NCBI RefSeq assembly: GCF_003952345.1
Contig: NZ_CP034433.1
Coordinates: 682,001-746,000 of the forward strand
Reading direction: 5' to 3'
Source of the DNA: Iodobacter ciconiae
GTDB lineage: Bacteria; Pseudomonadota; Gammaproteobacteria; Burkholderiales; Chitinibacteraceae
DNA: 64,000 nt
Of this stretch, positions 44,849 through 54,004 are shown piece by piece. The first letter of the stretch is position 1; each line of letters starts with the position of its first letter. Under the pieces are notes generated by a model that worked only from the letters and a program-made list of their open reading frames with translations, searched no databases and had not been told where the DNA came from. A program made the position numbers and the translations under genes.

Positions 44849-45352
44849 TTAAAATAATTTACCGTATCTCTCGATTTGTGTGAGATATAAACGCAAATCA
44901 AATTCCAGCTGATGGTATTGTGGCTCCATATGTTCACATAATTTATAAAAAGCTTTGTCGTGTTCTTTTTCTTTTAAGTGTGCTAATTCGTGTACTACAA
45001 TCATTTTTAAAAATTCGATAGGTACTTCTTTAAATATCGAAGCAATGCGGATTTCATGTTTGGATTTAAGTTTACTGCCTTGCACCCGTGATATGCTGGT
45101 ATGCAGGCCCAGTGCATGGTTGATAACATGGATTTTGTTATCAAAAGTGATTTTGCTGACTGGCTCGGTTTTGCGTAAATAGCCATTTTTAATATCGAGT
45201 ACATAATCATAGAGGGCTTTATCAGTTCTGATATCGTGGACTGCCGGATATTTTTTTAAAATAATGCCAGCAAGTTGATTTTGATCTAATAACTGCTGAA
45301 TCTGAGTTTGAATTGTGCCCGGGTAGGATGCTAAATATTTAAGCTGATTCAT
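44849..45352 (-). CDS. YgjP-like metallopeptidase (DUF45)
   Basis: 167 residues. VVHELAHLKEKEHDKAFY is the zinc-binding HExxH with the downstream His of the YgjP family. The N-terminal part contains YVLDIKNGYLRKTEPVSKITFDNKIHVINHALG. It is the last gene of a short minus-strand operon with a membrane protein and a Nudix protein (6 bases after the membrane protein's stop). Substrate unknown. Confidence 0.88.
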   Translation of the reverse strand: MNQLKYLASYPGTIQTQIQQLLDQNQLAGIILKKYPAVHDIRTDKALYDYVLDIKNGYLRKTEPVSKITFDNKIHVINHALGLHTSISRVQGSKLKSKHEIRIASIFKEVPIEFLKMIVVHELAHLKEKEHDKAFYKLCEHMEPQYHQLEFDLRLYLTQIERYGKLF

Positions 45353-45358
45353 AGAAGT

Positions 45359-45790
45359 TTAACTACTTACCGTACTGATATTGATACGGCGGCCATCAAT
45401 ATCTAGTTTTAATAGCCAGTCCTGACGCTTATTTGTGCAAAAGGGCAGAGCGGTCTGGGCGTGCCAATGTTGCTGATCATGGCTTAGCAGGCGATAGTTA
45501 TTGGGCCCCATTTCCATGTCTTGCATTTGCCAGCTAGCGTGGATGCTTTTTGCCTTGCCTGTAACAAGTAATTGCACTGGCTTATTGGCGCTAAGCGGTT
45601 CCTGGCTTTTTACTTGGTAATTTTCTTTATCCAGACTAAATAAACAACCTTCGCTAAAAATAGGACAGTCGATTCGTACTTCCGGCTCATTTTCCGGTGT
45701 AAACCAGCCAAATTTACTGCCGATTACGCCCAGAATAAGCGCTAGAACAACAAGATGGCCGACGGCAAGTTTGATAATCCATGTTTTCAT
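45359..45790 (-). CDS. Single-pass membrane protein, unknown function
   Basis: 143 residues. An N-terminal anchor (LAVGHLVVLALILGVIGSKFGWF) is followed by an exported domain with three cysteines (IDCPIFSEGCLFSL, FCTNK) and a beta-rich pattern. No family is recognised; FixH-like proteins have a similar layout. It begins 4 bases after the Nudix gene and precedes the YgjP gene, so these three are cotranscribed. Confidence 0.75.
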   Translation of the reverse strand: MKTWIIKLAVGHLVVLALILGVIGSKFGWFTPENEPEVRIDCPIFSEGCLFSLDKENYQVKSQEPLSANKPVQLLVTGKAKSIHASWQMQDMEMGPNNYRLLSHDQQHWHAQTALPFCTNKRQDWLLKLDIDGRRINISTVSS

Positions 45791-45794
45791 TGGT

Positions 45795-46724
45795 TTAAGT
45801 CCAAGCTGCGCGCATTAAAGCAATCCCGTGAGCACCGTGCTGCATGGCGGTGGCTAGATCGCTGTGTTTCATTCCGCCCAAAGCATAGACAGGAAGCGGC
45901 CAGCCCTGTTTTAGCAGTGAACCAAGGCTGTTCCAGCCCAGCGGTGCGGCATCGGGGTGAGAAGGGGTTGGGCTGATATGCCCAAGCAGGGCGTAATCGA
46001 GTGAGAGTGCACTGGCTGCACCCAGTTCGGCAGCGTTGTGGGTGGATGCCCCAACCCAATCGAGCGCAGGTCGCTTGGCTAGTTTGAGCAGGCTGTGTGC
46101 GGAGAGGTGAACGCCATCTGCACCCAGAGCCAGTGCAAGTTCGGCGGCATTATGCAGCATCAGGCGGGTTTGCTGGTTTTTACAAATATGCAGTACTTTT
46201 TCTGCCAGTAAGCGGTATTGCGTAGTATTGAGCTGTGGTTCGCGCAAAATCAGCCAGCTTGGTTGCTTTTTTGCGAGTATTTCTAAAAAGGCGGTTTCCC
46301 CTAGTTCGCCCACATTGGAAATTGTCATCACATCAGGCAGTGCCAAGCCACGCAGAATTGGGCCATTGGCGGGCAGAATTGGTGAAACATTGAGTTTGCC
46401 AGGAGTCTGCCATGCAAATTCCTGGCCTTCATGTGCGGTGATTTCACCTTTCCAGTTGCTAATGCGGAAAAAAGACAGGCGCACACTGGCATGGGGGTAG
46501 TCAAAATTTTGTACAATCCAAGGCGTTGCGGACATAATTTCAACCCCCATTTCCTCGATTAATTCGCGCTTTAGTGCGTCCAGCTCGCTTTCGCCGCTTT
46601 CAAGCTTGCCTCCGGGAAATTCCCAGTAACCGGCATAGGGTTTGCCTGCAGGCCGGCTGCCGAGCAGGAACGAGCCATTGGCTCGTAATAAAATACCGGC
46701 TGCAACATGAGTTGTTTTGCGCAT
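45795..46724 (-). CDS. Nudix hydrolase fused to a thiamine-phosphate-synthase-like domain
   Basis: 309 residues from the ATG at 46724 (MRKTTHVAAGILLRANG), the usual start; an upstream ATG at 46757 adds residues not seen in the family. The N-terminal Nudix domain has the box GGKLESGESELDALKRELIEEMGVE, which removes oxidised nucleotides in MutT. From about 135 a TMP-synthase-like barrel follows (LLAEKVLHICKNQQ..ALGADGVHLSAHSLL, DYALLGHISPTPSHPDA). This fusion is common in betaproteobacteria. First gene of its operon. Confidence 0.93.
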   Translation of the reverse strand: MRKTTHVAAGILLRANGSFLLGSRPAGKPYAGYWEFPGGKLESGESELDALKRELIEEMGVEIMSATPWIVQNFDYPHASVRLSFFRISNWKGEITAHEGQEFAWQTPGKLNVSPILPANGPILRGLALPDVMTISNVGELGETAFLEILAKKQPSWLILREPQLNTTQYRLLAEKVLHICKNQQTRLMLHNAAELALALGADGVHLSAHSLLKLAKRPALDWVGASTHNAAELGAASALSLDYALLGHISPTPSHPDAAPLGWNSLGSLLKQGWPLPVYALGGMKHSDLATAMQHGAHGIALMRAAWT

Positions 46725-46828
46725 AGTTTTTTCAGATTTGGCCCTGGATTGGCGCATTTTACAGCAACACTTGGCTTGGCTCCCCTTTGGCGTGAATACT
46801 GCGGCTTATAAATTGAAAGTGTCGGGAT

Positions 46829-46867
46829 CTGTTGGCTCTGGATTCTTTCGTCGAAGGGAGCCAACAG
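46829..46867. repeat. Hairpin between the Nudix gene and xseA
   Basis: ctgttggctc (46829-46838) and gagccaacag (46858-46867) are perfect 10-bp inverted repeats around a 19-base spacer. No T tract follows on either strand. It may be a terminator for xseA (minus strand), which ends 51 bases away, or a protein site. Confidence 0.45.
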
Positions 46868-46917
46868 TATGTGCAGTAAAAGCGGGGCGACTTTGGGCCC
46901 CCCCAAGCAGAGGGCGC

Positions 46918-48273
46918 TTAAATTTCTAGCGTTCCCTGTGTACCCAAGTCTTTAGTTACGCGAACGTCGACGGCGCTATCTACAAATTGCAGTGATAGCG
47001 GTTCGCCATGGCTGAGCTGTGCCCCGTGGCGGACAAGCTGGCCATCAGGGCGGCTTACAAGCGCGTAACCGCGGGCTAATACGGTTTGCGGGTTCCATGG
47101 CTCAAGCCGGGCTGCCAGCATGGCCAGTTTTTGTTTGCGTTGTTCCAGCAGCCGGGGCATGGCCTGCAAAAACTGATGGGATAGGCGTTGCAAGTGTGCT
47201 TGCTGGCGTTCGGGGCTTGGTTTTAGATGATTCAGGCTTTGTGAGAGCTGCTTAAGGCGGTAATTGTTTTTTTCCAGTACCCGAATCGGTGCCAGATGTA
47301 AGCGATGGCTTAGCGCTTGCAAGTGACTTTTTTGCTGGCGTAAGCGTTCTCCGGGATGTTGTAAACGTCTTGATAGGACGTCCAGGCTTTGCATCTTGCT
47401 TTGTAGCTGGCGCTCAGCGGCCCGATGCAAAAGGCTTTGCTGGCGCGCAAGTTTGGTTTGCCATTCGCTACGGTTGGGGCTGACCAATTCTGCTGCTGCA
47501 GTGGGGGTGGCAGCCCGTACGTCAGCAACAAAATCGGCAATGCTAAAGTCGGTTTCATGGCCTACACCACTTACGATGGGAATTGTGCAGGTTGCAATTG
47601 CACGGGCAACAACTTCTTCATTGAAAGCCCATAAATCTTCCAGGCTTCCGCCTCCGCGGCACAGGATAAGAACATCGACTTCTTTTCGCGTGCTTGCTTT
47701 TTTGATGGCACTGGCAATTTGTGGTGCGGCGTCCAGCCCTTGCACGGGGCAGGGATAAAGGATGATGGGCAGGCCGGGCATACGGCGCTTTAGTGCTGCG
47801 ATTACATCAGAAAGTGCGGCGGCGGCGGGGGAGGTGATAATACCCACTGCTTGCGGAAAAACGGGGAGTGTTTTTTTATGCTCGCTTGCAAATAAACCCT
47901 CACTTTCCAGTTTTTGTTTGAGTTTTTCGTAGGCGGCAAAAAGTGCGCCCAGCCCTGCTGGTCGTAGTGCTTCAATGGTCAGTTGGAAGTCACCCCGTGC
48001 CTCATATAGGGAAACCAGCGCACGTGCTTCAAGTTGCATCCCTTCACGAGGCTGGAAATTGATTAAGGCAGCTTTGTTTCTAAACATCACGCATCTTACC
48101 TGGGCATTTCCATCTTTTAAGCTGAAGTAACAATGCCCAGAGTCATAGCGTTTGAAGTTTGAAATTTCACCTGCCACCCACAACAAAGGAAAACTACTTT
48201 CCAGTAGAGTTTTGGCGCGGCGGTTGAGTTCTGTGACGGTTAAAATGACGCTATTTGTACTTGACAAACTCAT
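46918..48273 (-). CDS. xseA: Exodeoxyribonuclease VII large subunit
   Basis: 451 residues, normal length. N-terminal OB domain (LPLLWVAGEISNFKRYDSGHCYFSLKD), catalytic core with GIITSPAAAALSDVI, LILCRGGGSLEDLWAFN and VSGVGHETDFSIADFVADVRAATPTAAAEL, and a long coiled-coil C-terminus rich in Gln/Leu/Arg (about 285-400). With XseB it degrades single-stranded DNA. It is divergent from the exbB operon. Confidence 0.96.
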   Translation of the reverse strand: MSLSSTNSVILTVTELNRRAKTLLESSFPLLWVAGEISNFKRYDSGHCYFSLKDGNAQVRCVMFRNKAALINFQPREGMQLEARALVSLYEARGDFQLTIEALRPAGLGALFAAYEKLKQKLESEGLFASEHKKTLPVFPQAVGIITSPAAAALSDVIAALKRRMPGLPIILYPCPVQGLDAAPQIASAIKKASTRKEVDVLILCRGGGSLEDLWAFNEEVVARAIATCTIPIVSGVGHETDFSIADFVADVRAATPTAAAELVSPNRSEWQTKLARQQSLLHRAAERQLQSKMQSLDVLSRRLQHPGERLRQQKSHLQALSHRLHLAPIRVLEKNNYRLKQLSQSLNHLKPSPERQQAHLQRLSHQFLQAMPRLLEQRKQKLAMLAARLEPWNPQTVLARGYALVSRPDGQLVRHGAQLSHGEPLSLQFVDSAVDVRVTKDLGTQGTLEI

Positions 48274-48784
48274 GATGATCTCTATCCGGCTCTATTTAAT
48301 CCACAAAATGGCTCTGGCTAACGAGTTGCGTTAGGTATTGAGAGTTGTAGTGGAGAAGTGTTGTGTAACTTATTGATTTTAATGTATATTAATGAATCAT
48401 TGTGTAGCTTGCTCAGGTGAGTATACAAGCCCTGTTTAAAGAGGTGGACTCGTTATTTAAGCATTTTGTAAACAAAGTTATCCACAGTATATGAATAAAT
48501 AAAAAGTCATTTCGGATCACAGGCTTAGGCTTTGCTTTTGCTTGTTTGTAGACTGCTGGTAAAATGCACTTCTTGTTTTTTTGCGGGCCGGGCCGGGTTG
48601 CTGTTTTTGTAAGATTTAAAGTTCTGTTCACTCGTATAATGGTCTTTTTTACTCACCATCAGGGGCCGCTTGTTTTAAGGTGACAGGACTGGTTGGCTTT
48701 TTACTCTTGAGTATGGCGCTTCCCCCAGCTCTTGATTCCCGTTAAAGTGACGCGCTTCTAATCGCTTCTCAGGATTAAACTATC
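48274..48784. promoter_or_regulatory. Divergent promoter region between xseA and exbB
   Basis: About 510 bases without a supported gene. It should hold the promoters of xseA (minus) and of the exbB operon (plus). gttatccacagt (48478-48489) resembles a DnaA box (TTATCCACA) and is the only recognisable motif. Confidence 0.4.
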
Positions 48785-49393
48785 ATGCTTGCTATTATTG
48801 AAGCGGCCGGCTGGCCGATCTGGCTGATTATTGCCGCTTCTATTGCCACCGTTACCATCATCATCGAGCGCATGTTAACACTGCGTCAAAGTCAGATCCT
48901 GCCAAAAGGTTTGCTGGCGAGTGTTGTACAAGAGTATCGCAGTCGTGGTGTCAGCGCAGAAATGCTGGCGAAGCTTTCAAGTAGCAGTCCTTTGGGGCGT
49001 GTATTGTCAGCCGGTTTGAAAAATGTGCGCAGTTCTCGTGAAATTATGAAAGAGTCCATTGAAGAAGTAGGCAGCTCGGTTTCACACGAGCTGGAGCGCT
49101 ATTTACCGATGTTGGGCACGTTAGCTGCTGTAACACCCCTGTTGGGTCTGTTTGGTACTGTGATCGGTATGATCGAAATTTTTGGCTCGCAAGCGCCAAC
49201 AGGTGCTGCTAATCCCGCTGCTTTGGCGCATGGTATTTCCGTTGCTCTTTACAATACAGCCTTCGGGATTATAGTGGCTGTGCCTGCCTTGATTTTCTAC
49301 CGATTTTTCCGCTCGAAAGTTGATAGCTACCTGGTCGAAATGGAGCAGCAGGCCGTGAAGCTGGTTGAAATTGTGCACGGTGATCGAAATTAA
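48785..49393 (+). CDS. exbB: ExbB/TolQ-family proton channel
   Basis: 202 residues. Three membrane segments and the family core (ELERYLPMLGTLAAVTPLLGLFGTVIGMIEIF, then ALYNTAFGIIVAVPALIFYRFF). With ExbD and a TonB protein it uses proton flow to energise outer-membrane transport. It begins the cluster exbB-exbD-lpxK-Trm112-kdsB-adk. The TonB candidate in this window is at 29820-30929. Confidence 0.93.
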   Translation: MLAIIEAAGWPIWLIIAASIATVTIIIERMLTLRQSQILPKGLLASVVQEYRSRGVSAEMLAKLSSSSPLGRVLSAGLKNVRSSREIMKESIEEVGSSVSHELERYLPMLGTLAAVTPLLGLFGTVIGMIEIFGSQAPTGAANPAALAHGISVALYNTAFGIIVAVPALIFYRFFRSKVDSYLVEMEQQAVKLVEIVHGDRN

Positions 49394-49402
49394 GGGTATG
49401 TC

Positions 49403-49825
49403 ATGAATTTTCGTAAAGGCCGTAACCGGGAAGAGCCAGAAATTAACTTTGTGCCGTTGATTGACGTGCTGTTGGTTATTCTGATTTTTTTGATGGCCAC
49501 GACAACGTATTCCAAGTTTGCCGAGTTGAAAATTACCCTGCCAACTGCTGATGCTGAGAAAACTGCAGAGAATCAGCCTAAGCCAATCAACGTGGCTATC
49601 TCGGCAAATGGTCAGTATAGCGTTAATGGTAATGCGGCTACATTTAGTACGGCAGATGATTTTGCCCTGCTGCTTCGTCGTGCCGCAGGCGAAACGCAGG
49701 ACCCGATGGTCATCGTTAATGCTGATGCACAAAGTGCTCATCAGAGTGTGGTTAATGTGATGGAGGCTGCGCGCCTGGCCGGCTATGGCAAGCTGACCTT
49801 TGCTACGCAAACGAATGCCAAGTAA
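49403..49825 (+). CDS. exbD: ExbD/TolR-family protein
   Basis: 140 residues. One membrane segment with the conserved Asp (NFVPLIDVLLVILIFLMATTTY) followed by a periplasmic domain (PINVAISANGQYSVNG, VIVNADAQSAHQSVVNVMEAARLAG). It forms the proton-conducting complex with ExbB, 9 bases upstream. Confidence 0.94.
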   Translation: MNFRKGRNREEPEINFVPLIDVLLVILIFLMATTTYSKFAELKITLPTADAEKTAENQPKPINVAISANGQYSVNGNAATFSTADDFALLLRRAAGETQDPMVIVNADAQSAHQSVVNVMEAARLAGYGKLTFATQTNAK

Positions 49826-49846
49826 GCAGGGGGCTCGGGAGGGGGG

Positions 49847-50812
49847 ATGTTAATTGATCGGATTTGGTATACGTCCCGCCACCCCCTGGCTTTTTTGCTT
49901 AGACCGCTGGCCTGGCTTTTTGCCGGTTTGAGCACGCTTAGGCGTGCTTTGTTTCGTTCGGGCCTAAAAGAAAGTGTGCGCCTGCCTGTTCCGGTGGTTA
50001 TGATTGGCAATATAACAGCGGGCGGGACAGGTAAAACGCCGCTTACGCTTTATTTGACCAGGCAATTGCAATTACTTGGCTATCGTCCCGGTATTGTGTC
50101 TCGTGGTTATGGTGGTAAGGCACTGCAGCCATTTTGTGTCATGAGCGATAGCGACCCCGGTTTTTGTGGAGACGAGCCTATTTTGCTCGCTCGCTCGGGT
50201 GTGCCTGTGTATGTATGTAAAGATCGCGCAGCAGCAGGCCTGGCTCTGCTGTCTGCATGTCCTGATGTGGATATCTTGCTCTGTGATGATGGGCTGCAGC
50301 ACTATCGTTTACAGCGTGATATAGAGCTATGTGTGATTGATGGTGAGCGTGGCTTTGGTAATGGTGCTTTGATTCCTGCAGGGCCGTTGCGCGAGCCTGT
50401 ATCCAGGCTAAACACCGTTGATGCGGTGATTGTGAATGGCCGTGATGATTCGGTAAACCACCCATTTTTATTTCAAATGTCCTTACAGCCCGGTTTTTTT
50501 TATTCACCGGTGAATGCCGATCGGCTTGAGTGGCAAGGTTTGCGGGTGGCTGCTGTCTGTGGTATTGGTAACCCGGAGCGTTTTTTTACCACTCTTCATG
50601 CTTTGGGTTTAGTGTTTAGCAGGCATGCTTTTGCTGACCATCATGTGTTTAGTGCCGCCGATTTGCCTGATGCTGACATTATTGTGGTGACTGAAAAAGA
50701 TGCGGTAAAACTCGCTGTGCTCGCAGATGTTAGAATATGGGTTTTGCCCGTAAGTGCGGCACTGGCACCTGATCTGGCTGCGTGGCTGGATGCCAAAATA
50801 ACTGAGCTTTAG
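49847..50812 (+). CDS. lpxK: Tetraacyldisaccharide 4'-kinase
   Basis: 321 residues. Walker A GNITAGGTGKTPLTLYL near 60-76, SRGYGGKA near 88, and LLCDDGLQHYRLQRDIELCVID with the DDGLQ motif. It phosphorylates the lipid A precursor at the inner membrane (an N-terminal membrane-associated helix precedes). GGAGGGGG before the start is the ribosome site. Located between exbD and the Trm112 gene. Confidence 0.95.
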   Translation: MLIDRIWYTSRHPLAFLLRPLAWLFAGLSTLRRALFRSGLKESVRLPVPVVMIGNITAGGTGKTPLTLYLTRQLQLLGYRPGIVSRGYGGKALQPFCVMSDSDPGFCGDEPILLARSGVPVYVCKDRAAAGLALLSACPDVDILLCDDGLQHYRLQRDIELCVIDGERGFGNGALIPAGPLREPVSRLNTVDAVIVNGRDDSVNHPFLFQMSLQPGFFYSPVNADRLEWQGLRVAAVCGIGNPERFFTTLHALGLVFSRHAFADHHVFSAADLPDADIIVVTEKDAVKLAVLADVRIWVLPVSAALAPDLAAWLDAKITEL

Positions 50813-50883
50813 CGTCAGCCTTTGGTAGATGCAAAGCTTGGGGAGCGTTAGCTGATGAATAGATTAAATTGAGTGAGAAAATA

Positions 50884-51066
50884 ATGGATACAAAGTTATT
50901 GGAAATTCTAGTGTGCCCGGCTTGTAAGGGGCCACTGGTTTATGAAAAAAGCGCCCAAGAGCTGATTTGTAAAGTAGATCGCTTGGCTTTTGCCATTAAA
51001 GATGGCATTCCTGTCATGTTGCAGACAGAGGCTCGTGAACTTGATTCTGCGGAAGAAGTGCAGTGA
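50884..51066 (+). CDS. Trm112-family small zinc protein
   Basis: 60 residues from the ATG at 50884, the usual start ([18 protein letters not shown]). CPAC and a single later Cys (ELICK) are the metal-binding part; [14 protein letters not shown] is the family C-terminus. It is a helper of methyltransferases in other systems. Its stop overlaps the kdsB GTG. Confidence 0.92.
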   Translation: MDTKLLEILVCPACKGPLVYEKSAQELICKVDRLAFAIKDGIPVMLQTEARELDSAEEVQ

Positions 51067-51833
51067 GTTTCGTAGCGCTTATTCCTGCGCGGCTTAAATC
51101 TACCCGTTTGCCGAATAAGCCTCTGGCTGATATTGGTGGTAAGCCGATGATTGTACGGGTGATTGAACAAGCGCTTAAATCTTCGGCGAACCAGGTTTGC
51201 GTTGCCACTGATGATGAGCAGATCAAGTCTGTGGTAGAGGCCGCTGGCTATGCTGCTATTTTAACGCGTAGCAATCATCCTAGCGGAACGGATCGCCTGG
51301 CCGAGGCAGTTGAGCATTTGGGTCTGCCTGATGATGCGATAGTTGTGAATGTGCAAGGTGATGAGCCGCTGATTGACCCCTCTTTGATCGATGCCGTGGC
51401 AGCTAAACTTATTGCTGACCGCAGTCTGTCCATGTCGACGGCTTGCCATGCCATTAGCGATCAAGCTGATTTTCTGAATTCGAATGTTGTGAAAGTGGTC
51501 TTAGATGCAAAGCAGCGGGCTATGTATTTTAGCCGTGCTGCTATTCCCTGGCCCCGTGATGCTTTCATGCAGGATCAATCTGCTTTACCTGCTGGGCTTA
51601 TAGCATTACGCCATATTGGTATTTATGGCTATCGTGCAGAGTTTTTACGTACTTACCAAAAACTGTCGCCATCTTGCATCGAATCTATCGAAGCACTGGA
51701 ACAACTGCGTGTGCTGTGGCATGGTTACACCATTGGTGTACATACTTCAGCTGATGTTCCACTCGCGGGTGTCGATACCCCCGAAGATCTGGCGCGTGTA
51801 CGTGATGCTTTTGCCCGCTTAACCAAAATCTAA
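51063..51833 (+). CDS. kdsB: CMP-KDO synthetase
   Basis: 256 residues from GTG at 51063, overlapping the previous stop. [26 protein letters not shown] is the nucleotide-binding start, with [12 protein letters not shown] and AYF-like [13 protein letters not shown] and the C-terminal [12 protein letters not shown]. It activates KDO for lipopolysaccharide. adk follows 26 bases later. Confidence 0.96.
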   Translation: MSFVALIPARLKSTRLPNKPLADIGGKPMIVRVIEQALKSSANQVCVATDDEQIKSVVEAAGYAAILTRSNHPSGTDRLAEAVEHLGLPDDAIVVNVQGDEPLIDPSLIDAVAAKLIADRSLSMSTACHAISDQADFLNSNVVKVVLDAKQRAMYFSRAAIPWPRDAFMQDQSALPAGLIALRHIGIYGYRAEFLRTYQKLSPSCIESIEALEQLRVLWHGYTIGVHTSADVPLAGVDTPEDLARVRDAFARLTKI

Positions 51834-51850
51834 AAAACATTAACCACTAG

Positions 51851-52516
<666 letters not shown>

Positions 52517-52707
52517 TAAGGCTTAATGCCAAGCACTAAAAAAGCCGCGAAAAATGAACTGGCCCCAATAAGTTGGATAGTTTAAAAACTAGGTACTCAA
52601 GGGCTGGGTTCTGTATTGCGCAGGACTCAGCCCTTTTAACTTCAACTTGATTCGGTTGTGGTTATAGTAATGGATGTAATCCACGAGGCCTTGCTCCAGT
52701 TGCTCAG

Positions 52708-53919
52708 TGTAGAAGTTCAGACTTGATCTGGCAGTAGGTCTTGCCAGCAGGTGGGGTTACCCGTTTTGATAGAGGTGCGAATCTTTATTCAAAACAGCGC
52801 GCAAGCGCAGGAGTAACCCCATGGCTAATCTAAACCAAAACTTCATCAAGCACAAAATCGGCCTGCTTAATCTCGCTACCGAACTGGGCAACGTATCCAA
52901 AGTCTGCAAAATGATGGGACTGTCGCGCGATACCTTTTATCGCTATCAACATGCGGTTGAAGACGGTGGCGTCGAAGCACTCTTCGACTCCAATCGCCGC
53001 AAACCCAATCCCAAGAACCGAGTCGATGAGGCAATAGAATCCGCCGTCATTGCCTATGCCACTGAGCAACCCGCCCATGGACAAGTACGCACCAGCAACG
53101 AACTGCGGTTGCGCGGTGTTTTTGTCTCTGCCTCTGGTGTGCGTTCAATTTGGCTCAGACATGATTTGGCGTCGTTCAAACAGCGGTTGCAGGCACTGGA
53201 GAAGCAGGTTGCCGAACAGCAAATCATACTGAGTGAGGCTCAAGTTGCGGCACTGGAGCGCAAGCAGGATGACGATGTCGCACAGGGTGAAATTGACACG
53301 GCTCATCCTGGTTATTTGGGCTCGCAAGACATGTTTTATGTCGGTACGATCAAAGGTGTGGGGCGCATTTACCAACAAACCTTTGTCGATACCTATAGCA
53401 AAGTGGCCTTTGCCAAGCTGTATACGACTAAGACGCCAATCACAGCGGCTGATTTACTCCATGACCGGGTACTGCCGTTCTTTGCCGAACAAGAAATGGG
53501 GATGCTGCGCATTCTGACCGACTGTGGCACGGAGTATTGCGGCAAAGCCGAAACACATGATTACCAGCTGTATTTGGCTATCAATGAGATTGAGCACACC
53601 AAAACTAAAGTGCGGCATCCACAAACGAGCGGCATTTGCGAGCGCGTCCATAAAACGATTCTGCAAGAGTTTTACCAAGTGCCCTTCAGGCGTAAGCTGT
53701 ATCAGTCACTGGACGAGCTGCAAACGGATCTGGACGCATGGCCGGACTACTACAACCACCAACGTACGCATCAAGGGGAAATGTGCTGCGGCAGGACACC
53801 GCTGCAGACGTTGTTAGAAGGCAAATCGCTCTGGAAGGAGAAGGTCGACAATCTAAACTGATCTGACAATCCGGCACCAATCAAAATGGGGACTGTCAGA
53901 TCAGGTCTGAACTTCTACA
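52708..53919 (+). mobile_element. IS481-like element, copy 2, intact
   Basis: 1212 bp with 27-base inverted-repeat ends starting TGTAGAAGTTCAGA (two mismatches). It lies inside the IS3 remnant; no clear target duplication is seen. It carries one complete transposase. A decayed copy is at 6432-9164. Confidence 0.9.
52821..53861 (+). CDS. IS481-like transposase
   Basis: 346 residues. N-terminal helix-turn-helix (TELGNVSKVCKMMGLSRDTFYRYQ) followed by a second HTH part to about 130, then an integrase core: FVDTYSKVAFAKLYTTKTP (first Asp), ILTDCGTEYCGK (second Asp), and HPQTSGICERVHKTILQEFY (Glu). Complete, so it may still mobilise itself. The start ATG follows a GGAGTAACCCC stretch. Confidence 0.92.
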   Translation: MANLNQNFIKHKIGLLNLATELGNVSKVCKMMGLSRDTFYRYQHAVEDGGVEALFDSNRRKPNPKNRVDEAIESAVIAYATEQPAHGQVRTSNELRLRGVFVSASGVRSIWLRHDLASFKQRLQALEKQVAEQQIILSEAQVAALERKQDDDVAQGEIDTAHPGYLGSQDMFYVGTIKGVGRIYQQTFVDTYSKVAFAKLYTTKTPITAADLLHDRVLPFFAEQEMGMLRILTDCGTEYCGKAETHDYQLYLAINEIEHTKTKVRHPQTSGICERVHKTILQEFYQVPFRRKLYQSLDELQTDLDAWPDYYNHQRTHQGEMCCGRTPLQTLLEGKSLWKEKVDNLN

Positions 53920-54004
53920 CATAAAAACACCCCAAAAATATGGACGAGTGTCCAACTTTTGGGGTGAAGTTCAAATTTCGCGGCTTTTTTAGTGCTTGGT
54001 ATAG

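Larger units (their letters stand above)
52555..53973 (-). mobile_element. Remnant of an IS3-family element, hit by IS481
   Basis: Ends resemble each other: tgaactggccccaataagttgg at 52555 and, on the other strand, tgaacttcaccccaaaagttgg from 53973. Between them only 153 bases of the left part (the minus-strand C-terminus of an Orf[18 protein letters not shown] then [16 protein letters not shown] and stop) and 54 bases of the right part survive; the IS481 copy fills the rest. The transposase is not restorable. Confidence 0.75.
52529..53999. terminator. adk bidirectional terminator, split by insertion sequences
   Basis: 52529-52552 and 53976-53999 are perfect 24-bp inverted repeats (each contains gccgcg, A6/T6 and an agcact/agtgct part). 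Without the insertion they would form a hairpin between adk and the minus-strand EAL-HDOD gene, ending both. Now each arm is about 1.4 kb from its partner. Confidence 0.8.

Noticed and set aside
48478..48489. Replication origin at a DnaA-box-like sequence
   Set aside because: Only one box is seen, no AT-rich unwinding region with further boxes, and no dnaA, dnaN or gidA nearby.
52528..54000. A composite transposon carrying adk or EAL-HDOD genes
   Set aside because: The insertion lies entirely between the genes, within the terminator; no cargo is carried.
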